NCBI GenBank assembly: GCA_944376455.1
Contig: CALWCO010000001.1
Span: 1 to 64,000, forward strand
Reading direction: 5' to 3'
DNA length: 64,000 nucleotides
Source of the DNA: an uncultured Clostridia bacterium
Lineage (GTDB): Bacteria; Bacillota; Clostridia; Christensenellales; Borkfalkiaceae
The notes under the pieces are model-generated. The model did no database searches, was not told the DNA's origin, and was given only the letters and a program-made list of their open reading frames with translations. Positions 33,236 to 42,220 of the stretch are shown piece by piece (position 1 is the first letter of the stretch; every line of letters begins with the position of its first letter). The translations under genes were made by a program, and so were the position numbers.

Positions 33236-34903
33236 TTATTTCTTCATGCCCTCGAAACAATTGTTGACGGCGCTGACCAATGCGCGGATGGAAGACGTGA
33301 TGATATCGTCGTGCACGCCCGCGCCCCAATAGACCTTGCCGTCTTTTTCCACGCCGACATAGGAAATTGCTTGCGACGTGGAACCGCTGGTCAATGCGTG
33401 CTGTTCATAGCCCGAAAGCACATAATTCACGCCGAAATATTTTTTCACGGCGTTGGAGACCGCATCCAGACGGCCGTTGCCGTGCGCCTCGACGTCCGCT
33501 TTCTTTCCGTCTACGGACAGCGTTACGAACGCCTCGATGCCGTTCACCTGTTTATAATGCGCCTCCGCGATGTCGAACACGCGGCGGTTGTCGAGGAACT
33601 TATCCTTGAACACTTCATAAATCTCGGGCGATTTCAGTTCTTTGTGCAGTTTATCGGAGACGTCCTTGGTCGCATAGCCCATCGCCTCTTTCATCTTGGC
33701 GGGCATTTTGATGCCGAAGCTCTGTTCCATGACGTATCCGACGCCGCCCTTGCCCGACTGGGAATTGATGCGGATGACGTCGCTCTCGTACTCCCTGCCG
33801 ACGTCCTTGGGATCGATGGGCAGATAGGGCACCGTCCATTTTTCGGGATTGTGTTCCTTGCGGTACGCCATGCCTTTGGCGATGGCGTCCTGATGGGAGC
33901 CCGAGAACGCCGCAAAGACCAGTTCGCCGCCGTAAGGCTGACGGGGATGCACGGGCATGCCCGTGAAAGTCTTATAAAGCGAAACGATGTACGGCATATT
34001 CTCGAAATTGAGGCAGGGATCGACGCCCTGCGAATACATGTTCATGGCAAGCGTTACGATGTCCACGTTGCCCGTGCGTTCGCCGTTGCCGAACAGCGTC
34101 CCCTCGATGCGGTCGGCGCCCGCGAGCAGACCGAATTCCGAATCGGCAACGCCGCAACCGCGGTCATTGTGCGGGTGCAGGGACACCACGACGTTCTCGC
34201 GGTAAGCGAGGTTTTTGCACATATATTCCACTTGCTGGGCAAAGACGTGCGGCATGGAATTTTCCACCGTTACGGGCAGGTTGATGATGGCTTTTCGATC
34301 GGCCGTCGGTTTCCAGACTTCCAAAACGGCGTTGCAGACTTCGAGCGCATATTCCGGTTCGGTGCCCGTGAAGCTCTCGGGAGAATATTCGAAACGGTAA
34401 TTCTGTCCCGCTTCCTCGGTGAGCTGTTTGAGCAGTTTCGCGCCGTTTACGGCGATTTCCTTGATCTGCTCTTTATCCTTGCGGAATACCTGTTCGCGTT
34501 GGGCGAGGGAAGTGGAGTTATAGACGTGCACGATGACGTTTTTCGCCCCTTTGATGGCTTCGAACGTGCGCTTGATGATGTGTTCGCGCGCCTGGGTGAG
34601 GACCTGAATGGTCACGTCGTCGGGGATCATATTCTTCTCGATGAGCGTGCGCAAAAATTCATATTCGGTCTCGGACGCGGCGGGGAAACCGACTTCGATC
34701 TCCTTGAATCCCACTTCCACGAGCAAATTGAAGAATTCCACTTTGGTCTGCAGGCTCATGGGCTCGACGAGCGCCTGGTTGCCGTCGCGCAAGTCGACGG
34801 AACACCAGACGGGCGCCTTTTCCACGCTGTCCTTTTTCGCCCAATCCATGCAAGGCACGGGGGGCAGGAAATATTGCTTGGTGTACTTCTGATAATTTTT
34901 CAT
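33236..34903 (-). CDS. leuA: 2-isopropylmalate synthase
   Basis: LeuA condenses acetyl-CoA with 2-ketoisovalerate in the first step of leucine synthesis. The 555-residue protein is of the longer LeuA type. The catalytic barrel shows VDLRDGNQALVEPM near 36-49 and the HPHNDRGCG metal motif. A C-terminal LeuA dimer/regulatory domain (about 430-555) is where leucine feedback acts in this family. It is preceded by a leucine T-box. No leuB, leuC, leuD or ilv gene follows; an IS200-type element begins 34 bases after its stop. Confidence 0.96.
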   Translation of the reverse strand: MKNYQKYTKQYFLPPVPCMDWAKKDSVEKAPVWCSVDLRDGNQALVEPMSLQTKVEFFNLLVEVGFKEIEVGFPAASETEYEFLRTLIEKNMIPDDVTIQVLTQAREHIIKRTFEAIKGAKNVIVHVYNSTSLAQREQVFRKDKEQIKEIAVNGAKLLKQLTEEAGQNYRFEYSPESFTGTEPEYALEVCNAVLEVWKPTADRKAIINLPVTVENSMPHVFAQQVEYMCKNLAYRENVVVSLHPHNDRGCGVADSEFGLLAGADRIEGTLFGNGERTGNVDIVTLAMNMYSQGVDPCLNFENMPYIVSLYKTFTGMPVHPRQPYGGELVFAAFSGSHQDAIAKGMAYRKEHNPEKWTVPYLPIDPKDVGREYESDVIRINSQSGKGGVGYVMEQSFGIKMPAKMKEAMGYATKDVSDKLHKELKSPEIYEVFKDKFLDNRRVFDIAEAHYKQVNGIEAFVTLSVDGKKADVEAHGNGRLDAVSNAVKKYFGVNYVLSGYEQHALTSGSTSQAISYVGVEKDGKVYWGAGVHDDIITSSIRALVSAVNNCFEGMKK

Positions 34904-34924
34904 GATCTTTTCTCCCTCCTCGGA

Positions 34925-35203
34925 AAAAATGAAAGCCCCCGAAACGTCTCGGATTTAAGAGACGTCGGGGGCGACGCGGTACCACTCTTATTCGCGGCTT
35001 TCTTTGCCGCGCACTCTACGGATACTGACATATCCTCTTTCTGTAACGGGAAATCCCGTACCGCACTACCGAAAAAAATTTTTTTCGCACGGTCTGCTCT
35101 GCGGCGAGTTCGTCTCCGCCCTCCGCACCGTCTCGCACCGACCGACGGCTCTCTGTAACGGATGAAGGAAAGTACTGTTCCGCTTCTTCGCATTTCTTTC
35201 TAT
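34925..35203 (-). promoter_or_regulatory. Leucine T-box riboswitch in the leuA leader
   Basis: On the minus strand the conserved T-box AGAGTGGTACCGCG lies at 34975-34988. It is followed by a terminator stem (GCCCCCG / CGGGGGC plus ACGTCTC / GAGACGT, 34935-34972) and a T-run. Upstream are a stem I with CAGAGAGCC and GGTGCGAGACGG elements and GACGAACTCGCCG, in which CTC (35106-35108) is the probable Leu specifier codon. Uncharged leucine tRNA would pair with it and allow read-through into leuA. Confidence 0.94.
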
Positions 35204-35209
35204 ATTTTC

Positions 35210-35238
35210 ATATTATCATAAATCGGACGGCTTTGCAA
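35210..35238 (-). promoter_or_regulatory. Promoter of the leuA T-box transcript
   Basis: TTGCAA (35233-35238) and TAATAT (35210-35215) are 17 bases apart on the minus strand. The start site near 35203 gives a leader of about 300 bases. Confidence 0.6.
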
Positions 35239-35270
35239 GCATTTTTCAAAAAATTTTCCGAAAAAATTTT

Positions 35271-35795
35271 TTAAGCCTCTCTTTGAGAATGGATGCCGTA
35301 TACCGCGCGATAGATTTCCGCGATCGCGTTTTGGGGATTTTTCAAGGGCATGGGCAGGCTCAAAAGCCGCATTTCCAATTTTTCGCCGCCCGCGGAATAG
35401 GCGGGCTGAAAATAGGGAAAATCGTTCATGACAAAGCCCAGACGTCGATAAAACTCCCACCGCCGCAATTTGTCCCCTTCCGTCGGCGGTTCGATTTCCA
35501 GCACCAGCGCGGGATGCGCCGCAGAGACTGCGCGCATGATTTTTCCACCGTATCCCCCGCCGCGCTGTTCGGGATAGACCGCCAGATGTTCGACAAACAC
35601 GAAATCCGAAAATTGCCATAGGGATATCAGCCCGACTTCCTCCCCGTCTTCCCGGGCAAAAAAGAGAGCAAAGCGCGGCTCTTCCCAAACGCGGCAAAAA
35701 TCGGCAAACGGCCGCCGCTCTTCGGGCGGGAAAGACTCTTCCAGCCGACGATATGCCCGCTTCGCTTCCGAAACATCCGCCTTGATCAGCTCCAT
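35271..35795 (-). CDS. GNAT-family N-acetyltransferase
   Basis: The 174-residue protein has the GNAT fold: LFFAREDGEEVGLISL (beta-4 side), VEHLAVYPEQRGGGYGGKIM with the acetyl-CoA-binding R/Q-x-x-G-x-G/A-like loop, then YRRLGFV near the end. The acceptor is unknown. The start at 35795 has a near-perfect AGGAGGTG 6 bases upstream; the longer frame to 36038 runs into the neighbouring gene and is rejected. It may be read through from the large upstream gene. Confidence 0.88.
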   Translation of the reverse strand: MELIKADVSEAKRAYRRLEESFPPEERRPFADFCRVWEEPRFALFFAREDGEEVGLISLWQFSDFVFVEHLAVYPEQRGGGYGGKIMRAVSAAHPALVLEIEPPTEGDKLRRWEFYRRLGFVMNDFPYFQPAYSAGGEKLEMRLLSLPMPLKNPQNAIAEIYRAVYGIHSQREA

Positions 35796-35859
35796 TTTTT
35801 CACCTCCTATCCCAATTATTTTTTTGAACGAATATTGTAACGAAACTTTATTCTTTGTT

Positions 35860-38800
35860 TCAGCTCTGCCACGCGCCCGTCGCCGTGCCCGCAACGATGC
35901 CGTTGAGCGCATAGGTAACGGTCGCCGTAACCGTCCCCGATTTCGCGGTCTGAAACAAGCCGAAAGTATAGCTTTCTGTGCGGGAAGAGGAAAGGACGCT
36001 CTGCTGCGTGCCCCAGTTGTTCTTGAAAGTATATTCAAACCTTTCCTCGACGGTCAAAAGCCCCGCGATTTCCGGGCTGACAAAGGAATTGACGACTTCG
36101 GAAACGCTCGTCGTGCCCGTCTTTCCGGAAGCCGAAAAAGACGCGTTCACGGTCACCGATTCGGAAAGCCACATGGCTTTTAGCTCCGTGCCGCCAAAGG
36201 GAATTCCTTCCGAAAGCGCCTGCTGCCAGACGCCGTTTTCATCCGCATACCACCAGCCGAGGAAGATATAGCCCTCCTTTTCCGCAGACGGAAGCGGTTC
36301 GCCTTCCGCCCAGGCAAATGTCTGGTAATAGACGCCGAGACTCTCGTCGTACGTATACCCTTCCAATGCAAGGTCGCTGTACAAGGTCAATTCGGTAATT
36401 TCCCGATAACGCGCATACAGCGTCGTATTCCCCTGCGCAAGCAACGCGCGTATGTTTTCTTCGGTAACCTGTACGCCGTCCGCGGTATACCAGCCCGTAA
36501 AGAGCAGTCCTTCCTGCCCGACGTTCACTTCGCACAGGCGTTCCCACATATATTCGGGCGCGTCAAAGAGGAAGGAAACATCCGCTTCGCCCTCACCCGC
36601 GTCCAACGTTACGGTGATTTTTTCCGACCAGTACGCATACAGCGTCTTGCCGGAAAATCCGTCGTCGATCGTATTCGCGTCCACGCGCACGCCCGTACCG
36701 TTTTCACCCGTATACCAACCCATGAAACGGGCATCGGACGTATCCTCCAACGCCTGCAACGCAGACATGGACTGTCCGTACACCACATCTATCACGCTGA
36801 CGGCGTTGCCGTTTTGCAGCGTTACGCTGCCCTGATAACGAACGATATCATTCAGATTCCCCGTCGAGGCAGTATGACCGCCCGAAACGATGGTTTCATA
36901 GCCGTCCTTTCCCCATGCGTCGCACAAATTTTTCAGTGTCAAAGAATAACCCCCCGCGGGTCTGGTGACGTTTTCACAATCCAGATCGAGAGAAAGCGTA
37001 ACGTAAATGTCCGCACTGCCCGCAATGTTGACGATCTTTCCCTCGTCGTTGCAGGTGATGAACAGATCCAGATCGCCGAGGAAGTCGGCAAAATTGGAAC
37101 CGTTCAGCGTCAGATGATAGACATTATCGGCGTAGGAATACCCTTTCAGATAACTGCCCACGTCCTTGGGCGTTGCAGGCGCGGAAGGATCGGAAGGCGC
37201 GGCAGAGCCGTCGTCCGAAGACCCGTCGATGATCCCCTGCACCACCGATGCAAGCGTATCGCCCATATTGGTGACGTATACGATCTGATTCCAATAATCC
37301 GCGGCGAATTCCTCCAACGTCATGCTCCGATAGGTAACCACGGGCGTATCATATTTTTTGAAGGAAAGAATGGAGTAATACTCATACTGTTCGCGCATCA
37401 TATAGACCATGCCTTTTCCGACATCGAGCGTGAGGTATGTCTTGTACGCACCGCTGTTGACGGCGAATTTACTGCCCGCCGAGATCGAAGCGTTCACCGT
37501 CAGATCGCCGTCTGCGAAGATCAGGTTGACCGCAACATCGAAGGAAACTTCCATGCCGGAGATCGTACCCGTGATCTTTCCGCCGAAATAATAACCGTCC
37601 GACAACCGCACGTTTCCGTCGGAAACGTCGAGAAAACTGCTCAAAATGCTGTCAATCAGCCCGTCAACCGAAGAAAAATCGATGTATTCGCCCGCGGGCG
37701 GCACGATTGCGCAAGGCTCGGAGGAGGTTTCCATGCGCGCGTTGAAACGGTAAGAACCAAAACTTACGTTGTCCAGAGAAAGGATAAAATTCCCGTCCGT
37801 ATCCCCGTCCGCGCGCGCCAGCGTGGCGGTCAGTTCGCCCGCCCCCGACACGCCGAGCGCGCCGAGATCGAGCGTCAGCGCGATCTTCTGTCCGTCCACG
37901 GACAGCGAACGGAAAACTTCGCCCAAGGCAAGCGGCGCATCGGCGGAAGAGGGCTGCTCTGCCGCGACGGACACGAAAGGCGTCAATAAATCCTGCAGGA
38001 AGGACAAATCCGAGCCGACAAGGGCATACAGCGATTTTGCAATGTCGGCAACGCAGGCCAATTCGCCTTGCAGGCGGAGCGGATTGTATTCCGCCGGGTT
38101 GGCTGCACTGTCCTTATAATAACTGACGACGATATAGATCCTGCCCTCGCTGACGGTGAAAGAAATATAATAGCTCTTTGCACTCGCGTCGGCGGGGACG
38201 ATGGCGAGATCGAGCGCGGCGGCAAAAGATTTGCCAGCCTGCGCCAAAGCGATCTGCACGCGGCCGTCCACATTATAATTGACGCCGTTTGCCTCGTTGT
38301 TCACGGTCATGGCATAACCGATATTCCACTCCGTACGCTGCGAAAGTTCGAAAAGCTCCACGGCGTAATCGCACAGCAAGCACAATTCATCCGCCGTCAC
38401 ATAGTCAATGCCGACGGGCATTTTGCCCATTACGGCGCCGCCTTTGGCGGTCAGATTGAAGGACAGACCTTCTCCGACGGGCGCCGTGCCGCACAGGGAT
38501 ACTTTTTCCCCGTCAAAAGACAGTTCCGCATCCAGGGACAACAGACGGAAGGTCGCTTTCAGAACGCCTTCTTCCTCGACCAGCTTCAAGGAATCGAGGA
38601 AAGCCGCAAATTGTTCGGACGAGAACAGGGCGGAAACCGTGTTCCAGCCGATGACGTTTTCGGCGGCACTCCCCTGCGCCGCCGCGGCGGCGTCGGCGCG
38701 GGAAGAAATTTTTTCATAGGCCTGCGAGAACGCTTCGGCGAGTTTTTCCGTTTCGTCCGCGCGCACCCGCACGCCGATGCCGCCGTACACCGCGCAAAGT

Positions 38801-40494
38801 TCGTTGCCGTCATAAGAAAGCTTTATATCATGCGCCGTGCCGAGAACTTCCAGGCGCATTTCGGCATACAGGGCGATTCCGCTGCGCAAATCGACGTTGA
38901 AACGGTTGAGCCGCAAGAGAAGATCGGTACCTTTCACGGTCAGTTTCGCCGTCCCTTTCACGTCCACCGTTCCGTCCGCGGTCGCAAGCGCCGCAAGACA
39001 GCCGTCAAGATCGACCGCCGCCGATTTCTCCGCCGCGGTCAAAGCGGGCAGTTCCGCCCCTTCGTCATAGGACAGGCGCGCGGAAAGGGTATACTCCCCG
39101 ATTTTTGCCCCCGTCAAAGCGACATAATTGAGGGAAATTTCCCCGTCTTCGCGAGCGAAAGAGAAGGTAAGCGGCAGGCGCATGCCCGCAATTTCAAGCT
39201 CAGACGTGAGAACGGCACCGTGTTCGTCCGCCTGCAATTCTCCCCCGCTCAATTGCGAAAGAAGGCTCTCCAGATCAAGACCCGCCAAAAGATCTCCCCC
39301 GCCCAATCCGGCCGCTTCCGCCAGCGCGCCGAACGCACTCGCCGAGGCGCAAACGGTATTCTGCCCCAATCGAAGGTATGCCTTACCGTCCGTATACCAT
39401 ATGTACGCGTCGCCGAGACGCGCGCGAACTTCCAAAGGCAAGGCACCCATGTCCAAATATACCTTGGCGGAAACGGGGGTATTGTTCAGTTCGGCGGAGA
39501 CATCGAACTGTACGGGTCCCGTCAAAACGGGCGCAAACGCCGCGGACAGATAATCGGCCGCCGTCGGCTCGCTTGCGCCGATCTCCCCCTCGCTCTCCCT
39601 GTCGACATAGCGGGAGAAAAAGCCGTCATAATCGGAAATATCCGCACAACCCGCGCCGTAAAAATACGTCTGTTCGGTCACGGCGTTGCAACTGTCCGAA
39701 CTGATGACCCCCATGTTGACCGCATAGCTCTCGACGGTGCGCGAGGAAAGCACGTTCCATGCCCCATCAAACGTATAGGTGATTTCGATGCTGTTGAAAG
39801 AAGGGTAATCGGAGAGCCCGCCCATGGTCTTCATGCGGCGCACATAATACTGCCCCGCCGTTTCGGTGTCGGCATAAAAGGTCTGCGTGTAAGTCCCGTC
39901 GCCGTTGTCCGTAACGGAAGAACAGTCGGCTACCGTATTCTCATTGAGCACATACACGGAAAATTCCGTGGAAGGCAGGCCGTAAACGCGCATATATTCC
40001 GTCTCGGAATAATTGGACGGATCGCTCTGCGCCCATTCCGTGTCCCGCCCCTGCCAATCCTTGGCGGAGGACGATGCGGGTCCGCGCCAGAGCACGCGGT
40101 CGCCCACGAAACAGGTCTGCATGGCGCTGTTCACCAAACTGCTCTTGGCAATGTCGTCGGCAATCATCACGCCGTCGGCATAGTCCTTGTACGTTTCCAC
40201 TTGTTGCGTATAAGAAATAAAGCCCACTTTCGTGGTGACGGTGCTGAATGCCTCGGTGCGATACTCCGCGGCGTGCCGCAGGTTATACGCCATATAGGAT
40301 AAATTTTCCATGCCCGTATGCTCTGACGGCAAAGAACCGTCGGCAGGCGGCTCACTCATGAGGGTATACCCTGCCGTGATCTCGTTCTCCGGCTTGGGTG
40401 TGCTGTTTTTCAGCGCCATCACCGTTCCCGTCGATACGGCGGATACGGCAAAAACTCCCGCCAATATTTTTATGATCAAAGATCTTTTTACCAT
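35860..40494 (-). CDS. Giant secreted repeat protein with InlB-type C-terminal repeats
   Basis: The 1544-residue protein has a signal peptide or anchor (residues 5-28, IIKILAGVFAVSAVSTGTVM). About four long beta-rich units span residues 300-1150. Each contains a pattern of an amphipathic strand, a 'GKAYLRLG/GRIYIVVSYY/GKGMVYMM'-type strand and an LxxLL-rich helix. The C-terminal third has three InlB/Flg_new-type repeats (RFMGWYTGENG, LFTGWYTADG, IFLGWWYADENG) ending in LYAYW/LYARY/LKAMW. These are common in surface proteins of gut Firmicutes. No enzyme motif was found. Function is unknown; adhesion or ligand binding is a guess. AAGGAGA precedes the start. Confidence 0.8.
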   Translation of the reverse strand: MVKRSLIIKILAGVFAVSAVSTGTVMALKNSTPKPENEITAGYTLMSEPPADGSLPSEHTGMENLSYMAYNLRHAAEYRTEAFSTVTTKVGFISYTQQVETYKDYADGVMIADDIAKSSLVNSAMQTCFVGDRVLWRGPASSSAKDWQGRDTEWAQSDPSNYSETEYMRVYGLPSTEFSVYVLNENTVADCSSVTDNGDGTYTQTFYADTETAGQYYVRRMKTMGGLSDYPSFNSIEITYTFDGAWNVLSSRTVESYAVNMGVISSDSCNAVTEQTYFYGAGCADISDYDGFFSRYVDRESEGEIGASEPTAADYLSAAFAPVLTGPVQFDVSAELNNTPVSAKVYLDMGALPLEVRARLGDAYIWYTDGKAYLRLGQNTVCASASAFGALAEAAGLGGGDLLAGLDLESLLSQLSGGELQADEHGAVLTSELEIAGMRLPLTFSFAREDGEISLNYVALTGAKIGEYTLSARLSYDEGAELPALTAAEKSAAVDLDGCLAALATADGTVDVKGTAKLTVKGTDLLLRLNRFNVDLRSGIALYAEMRLEVLGTAHDIKLSYDGNELCAVYGGIGVRVRADETEKLAEAFSQAYEKISSRADAAAAAQGSAAENVIGWNTVSALFSSEQFAAFLDSLKLVEEEGVLKATFRLLSLDAELSFDGEKVSLCGTAPVGEGLSFNLTAKGGAVMGKMPVGIDYVTADELCLLCDYAVELFELSQRTEWNIGYAMTVNNEANGVNYNVDGRVQIALAQAGKSFAAALDLAIVPADASAKSYYISFTVSEGRIYIVVSYYKDSAANPAEYNPLRLQGELACVADIAKSLYALVGSDLSFLQDLLTPFVSVAAEQPSSADAPLALGEVFRSLSVDGQKIALTLDLGALGVSGAGELTATLARADGDTDGNFILSLDNVSFGSYRFNARMETSSEPCAIVPPAGEYIDFSSVDGLIDSILSSFLDVSDGNVRLSDGYYFGGKITGTISGMEVSFDVAVNLIFADGDLTVNASISAGSKFAVNSGAYKTYLTLDVGKGMVYMMREQYEYYSILSFKKYDTPVVTYRSMTLEEFAADYWNQIVYVTNMGDTLASVVQGIIDGSSDDGSAAPSDPSAPATPKDVGSYLKGYSYADNVYHLTLNGSNFADFLGDLDLFITCNDEGKIVNIAGSADIYVTLSLDLDCENVTRPAGGYSLTLKNLCDAWGKDGYETIVSGGHTASTGNLNDIVRYQGSVTLQNGNAVSVIDVVYGQSMSALQALEDTSDARFMGWYTGENGTGVRVDANTIDDGFSGKTLYAYWSEKITVTLDAGEGEADVSFLFDAPEYMWERLCEVNVGQEGLLFTGWYTADGVQVTEENIRALLAQGNTTLYARYREITELTLYSDLALEGYTYDESLGVYYQTFAWAEGEPLPSAEKEGYIFLGWWYADENGVWQQALSEGIPFGGTELKAMWLSESVTVNASFSASGKTGTTSVSEVVNSFVSPEIAGLLTVEERFEYTFKNNWGTQQSVLSSSRTESYTFGLFQTAKSGTVTATVTYALNGIVAGTATGAWQS

Positions 40495-40582
40495 GTTTTC
40501 TCCTTTTTTTCACGCGCCGTCGATGAATATACGGCGGAAATCGCCCCTTAAAATTACGGTTTTAGAGGTCAAATCGTTTCTT

Positions 40583-40611
40583 ATTATAATACTTATCATG
40601 ACTTTTGTCAA
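40583..40611 (-). promoter_or_regulatory. Promoter of the 1544-residue protein gene, with PerR-like box
   Basis: TTGACA (40606-40611) and TATAAT (40583-40588) are 17 bases apart on the minus strand. The plus-strand sequence TTATAATACTTATCA (40584-40598) matches 12 of 14 defined positions of the Bacillus PerR box and covers the -10. A Fur/PerR-family gene lies directly upstream. Confidence 0.7.
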
Positions 40612-40650
40612 CGATGTAATTATTTATTATGACATTTTTACGTCAAAAAA

Positions 40651-40678
40651 ACGGCCCGTTCCACAAAGAACGGGCCGT
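40651..40678 (-). terminator. Terminator of the Fur-family gene
   Basis: ACGGCCCGTTC pairs with GAACGGGCCGT around a 6-base loop; on the minus strand a run of T follows. It separates the regulator from the next promoter. Confidence 0.88.
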
Positions 40679-40780
40679 CCGTTAAAGACGGGATTTATTT
40701 TTTTCATGGCAATTCGGCCATCCTGCCGAAAATGCGGCAACCGCCGCACGGCATAAAACGCAAGACCATTTTCCGCGCGT

Positions 40781-41197
40781 TCAATCGAGGCTTTCCGCCC
40801 GATTTTGCCTGTCCGAAGCCGCCTCTCGGCACGCGGGACAAAGCCCCTTAAACTCGATGTCGTGCGTTTGCAGCGTAAAACCGCAAGCGTCCTCCACCTC
40901 ATCCTCCAAGCCATATAAAAAGGGCATTTTGACATCGCATACCTTCCCGCAATGAACGCAACGGACGTGGTAGTGCGGTTCGGCATTATAGTCAAAGCGG
41001 TCTTCCCCGCCCGCAAAGCTCAATCGCATGATGCGGCCGTTCTCCTCCGCCTGTTTCAGAACGCGGAACACCGTCGCACGGGACACCGTCGGATGCTCTC
41101 CGTGTATGTATTCGTATACCGCCGTCGCCGTCGGGTGATTGAGTCGGGGCAAGGCGTCCAATATGATTTGTTTTTGCCTTGTCTGACGTTGCAACAT
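40781..41197 (-). CDS. Fur/PerR-family metal-dependent regulator
   Basis: The 138-residue protein has the Fur winged helix (HPTATAVYEYIHGEHPTVSR near 20-39, then ATVFRVLKQAEENG). The dimerisation domain has HYHVRCVHCGKVCDV with the first CxxC pair, and a C-terminal CPAC that completes the structural zinc site. FDYNAEPHYH carries the regulatory metal ligands. An Asp in that region and the neighbouring rubrerythrin make PerR more likely than Fur, but the subtype is uncertain. The start at 41197 has GAGGAG upstream. It is transcribed alone. Confidence 0.9.
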   Translation of the reverse strand: MLQRQTRQKQIILDALPRLNHPTATAVYEYIHGEHPTVSRATVFRVLKQAEENGRIMRLSFAGGEDRFDYNAEPHYHVRCVHCGKVCDVKMPFLYGLEDEVEDACGFTLQTHDIEFKGLCPACREAASDRQNRAESLD

Positions 41198-41240
41198 TAC
41201 TTTTTTCTCCTCAAAATAATACTGTGTCCTATATAGAGAC

Positions 41241-41269
41241 ATTATAACAGAAAGAAAAAACACTGTCAA
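41241..41269 (-). promoter_or_regulatory. Promoter of the Fur-family gene
   Basis: TTGACA (41264-41269) and TATAAT (41241-41246) are 17 bases apart on the minus strand. A TGTC...GACA arrangement around CTATATAG (41225-41241) lies just downstream and may be an autoregulatory site. Confidence 0.8.
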
Positions 41270-41382
41270 GGCATTCGGGCTGCGAAAAGGGAAGGAATTT
41301 GGGGGCGGAAGAAAAAAATTGCCCTTTGCAAGGGCAATCGACAAAAATTTGAACGCAAAATCGCTTAAAACCGTAAAAAAAC

Positions 41383-41877
41383 TTACTCCCAATGCAGGCG
41401 GTGCAGTTCCCCCGCGGCGGATAGTCCCGCATAGTCCTGCTGGCGAAGGGCCTCATAGACCGCGACGGCGACGGAGTTGGAGAGATTGAGACAGCGCACC
41501 CCCGCGCGCATGGGGATGCGGACGCAATCCTCCGCATGCGCAAGGAGCAGTTCTTCGGGCAGGCCCGCCGTCTCCTTGCCGAAGACCAGAAAGTCCCCTT
41601 CACGATATTGCGCCTCGCTGTGCGCGCGGCGGGCCTTGGAGGAGAAAAAGAACAGCCGCGCCCCTTTCGTCTTGTCCAAAAAATCGGAAAGAGAATCGTA
41701 ATAGACGATCTCCACATAGTGCCAATAGTCCAATCCGGCACGCTTGAGATACTTATCGGACACCTCGAACCCCAAGGGACGCACGAGGTGCAAACGGCAA
41801 CCCGTCGCCGCACAGGTGCGCACGACGTTTCCTGTATTTTGCGGAATTTCCGGTTCCACGAGAACGATGTTGAACAC
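41383..41877 (-). CDS. trmL: tRNA (cytidine/uridine-34-2'-O)-methyltransferase
   Basis: TrmL methylates the wobble ribose of leucine tRNAs using S-adenosylmethionine. The 164-residue SpoU-family protein has the trefoil-knot motifs: EPEIPQNTGNVVRTCAATG near 9-27, LVFGKETAGLPEELL near 98-112, and the cofactor loop RCLNLSNSVAVAVYE near 129-143. The start is a GTG at 41877 with AAGGAA about 10 bases upstream. It has its own promoter. Confidence 0.94.
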   Translation of the reverse strand: MFNIVLVEPEIPQNTGNVVRTCAATGCRLHLVRPLGFEVSDKYLKRAGLDYWHYVEIVYYDSLSDFLDKTKGARLFFFSSKARRAHSEAQYREGDFLVFGKETAGLPEELLLAHAEDCVRIPMRAGVRCLNLSNSVAVAVYEALRQQDYAGLSAAGELHRLHWE

Positions 41878-41952
41878 GCTTACAATCTTCCTTTTTTGTT
41901 CAGTGAAAAAACAATACGGCCATTTGCCCTGTTTTTCTGCAATTTATTTTTT

Positions 41953-41981
41953 ATTGTAATACAAAACAAAAAAATTGGCAA
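41953..41981 (-). promoter_or_regulatory. Promoter of trmL
   Basis: TTGCCA (41976-41981) and TACAAT (41953-41958) are 17 bases apart on the minus strand. Confidence 0.65.
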
Positions 41982-42052
41982 CCAAAGTATTGCAAGCACA
42001 AAAAAATTTTCCGAAAAATGGATGTTTTTCAAAAATTAGAACAACCAAACGG

Positions 42053-42212
42053 TTGACAAACCTTTTCTTTTATGGTATCCTATGCGTAATTGAATCGGAC
42101 AAAAATTTTTGTATTTTTTCCGAGGAAATTCCCCATTTTTGCTTACACTACCCATATTTTTTCTCATTTTTTAAGGACGGTATTCGTGAGAATCCCGTCC
42201 TTAAAAATTTTT
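42053..42212 (+). ncRNA. Candidate small RNA with own promoter and terminator
   Basis: A plus-strand promoter (TTGACA 42053-42058, 17 bases, TATCCT 42076-42081) points at a region with no gene. About 90-120 bases later a 13-bp stem (TTTTTAAGGACGG with CCGTCCTTAAAAA) and T5 form a terminator at 42166-42212. The RNA would be about 120 bases, from near 42088. CAACC-AAAC-GGTTG overlaps the -35 box. The hairpin alone could also serve the minus-strand operon ending at 42221. Confidence 0.4.
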
Positions 42213-42220
42213 ATGAAATT

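Larger units (their letters stand above)
41878..42220. other. A/T-rich intergenic region with two opposed promoters
   Basis: These 343 bases hold no convincing protein gene. They contain the trmL promoter on the minus strand, a plus-strand promoter at 42053-42081 and a hairpin with T-run at 42166-42212. The last two bracket a candidate small RNA. Confidence 0.6.
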
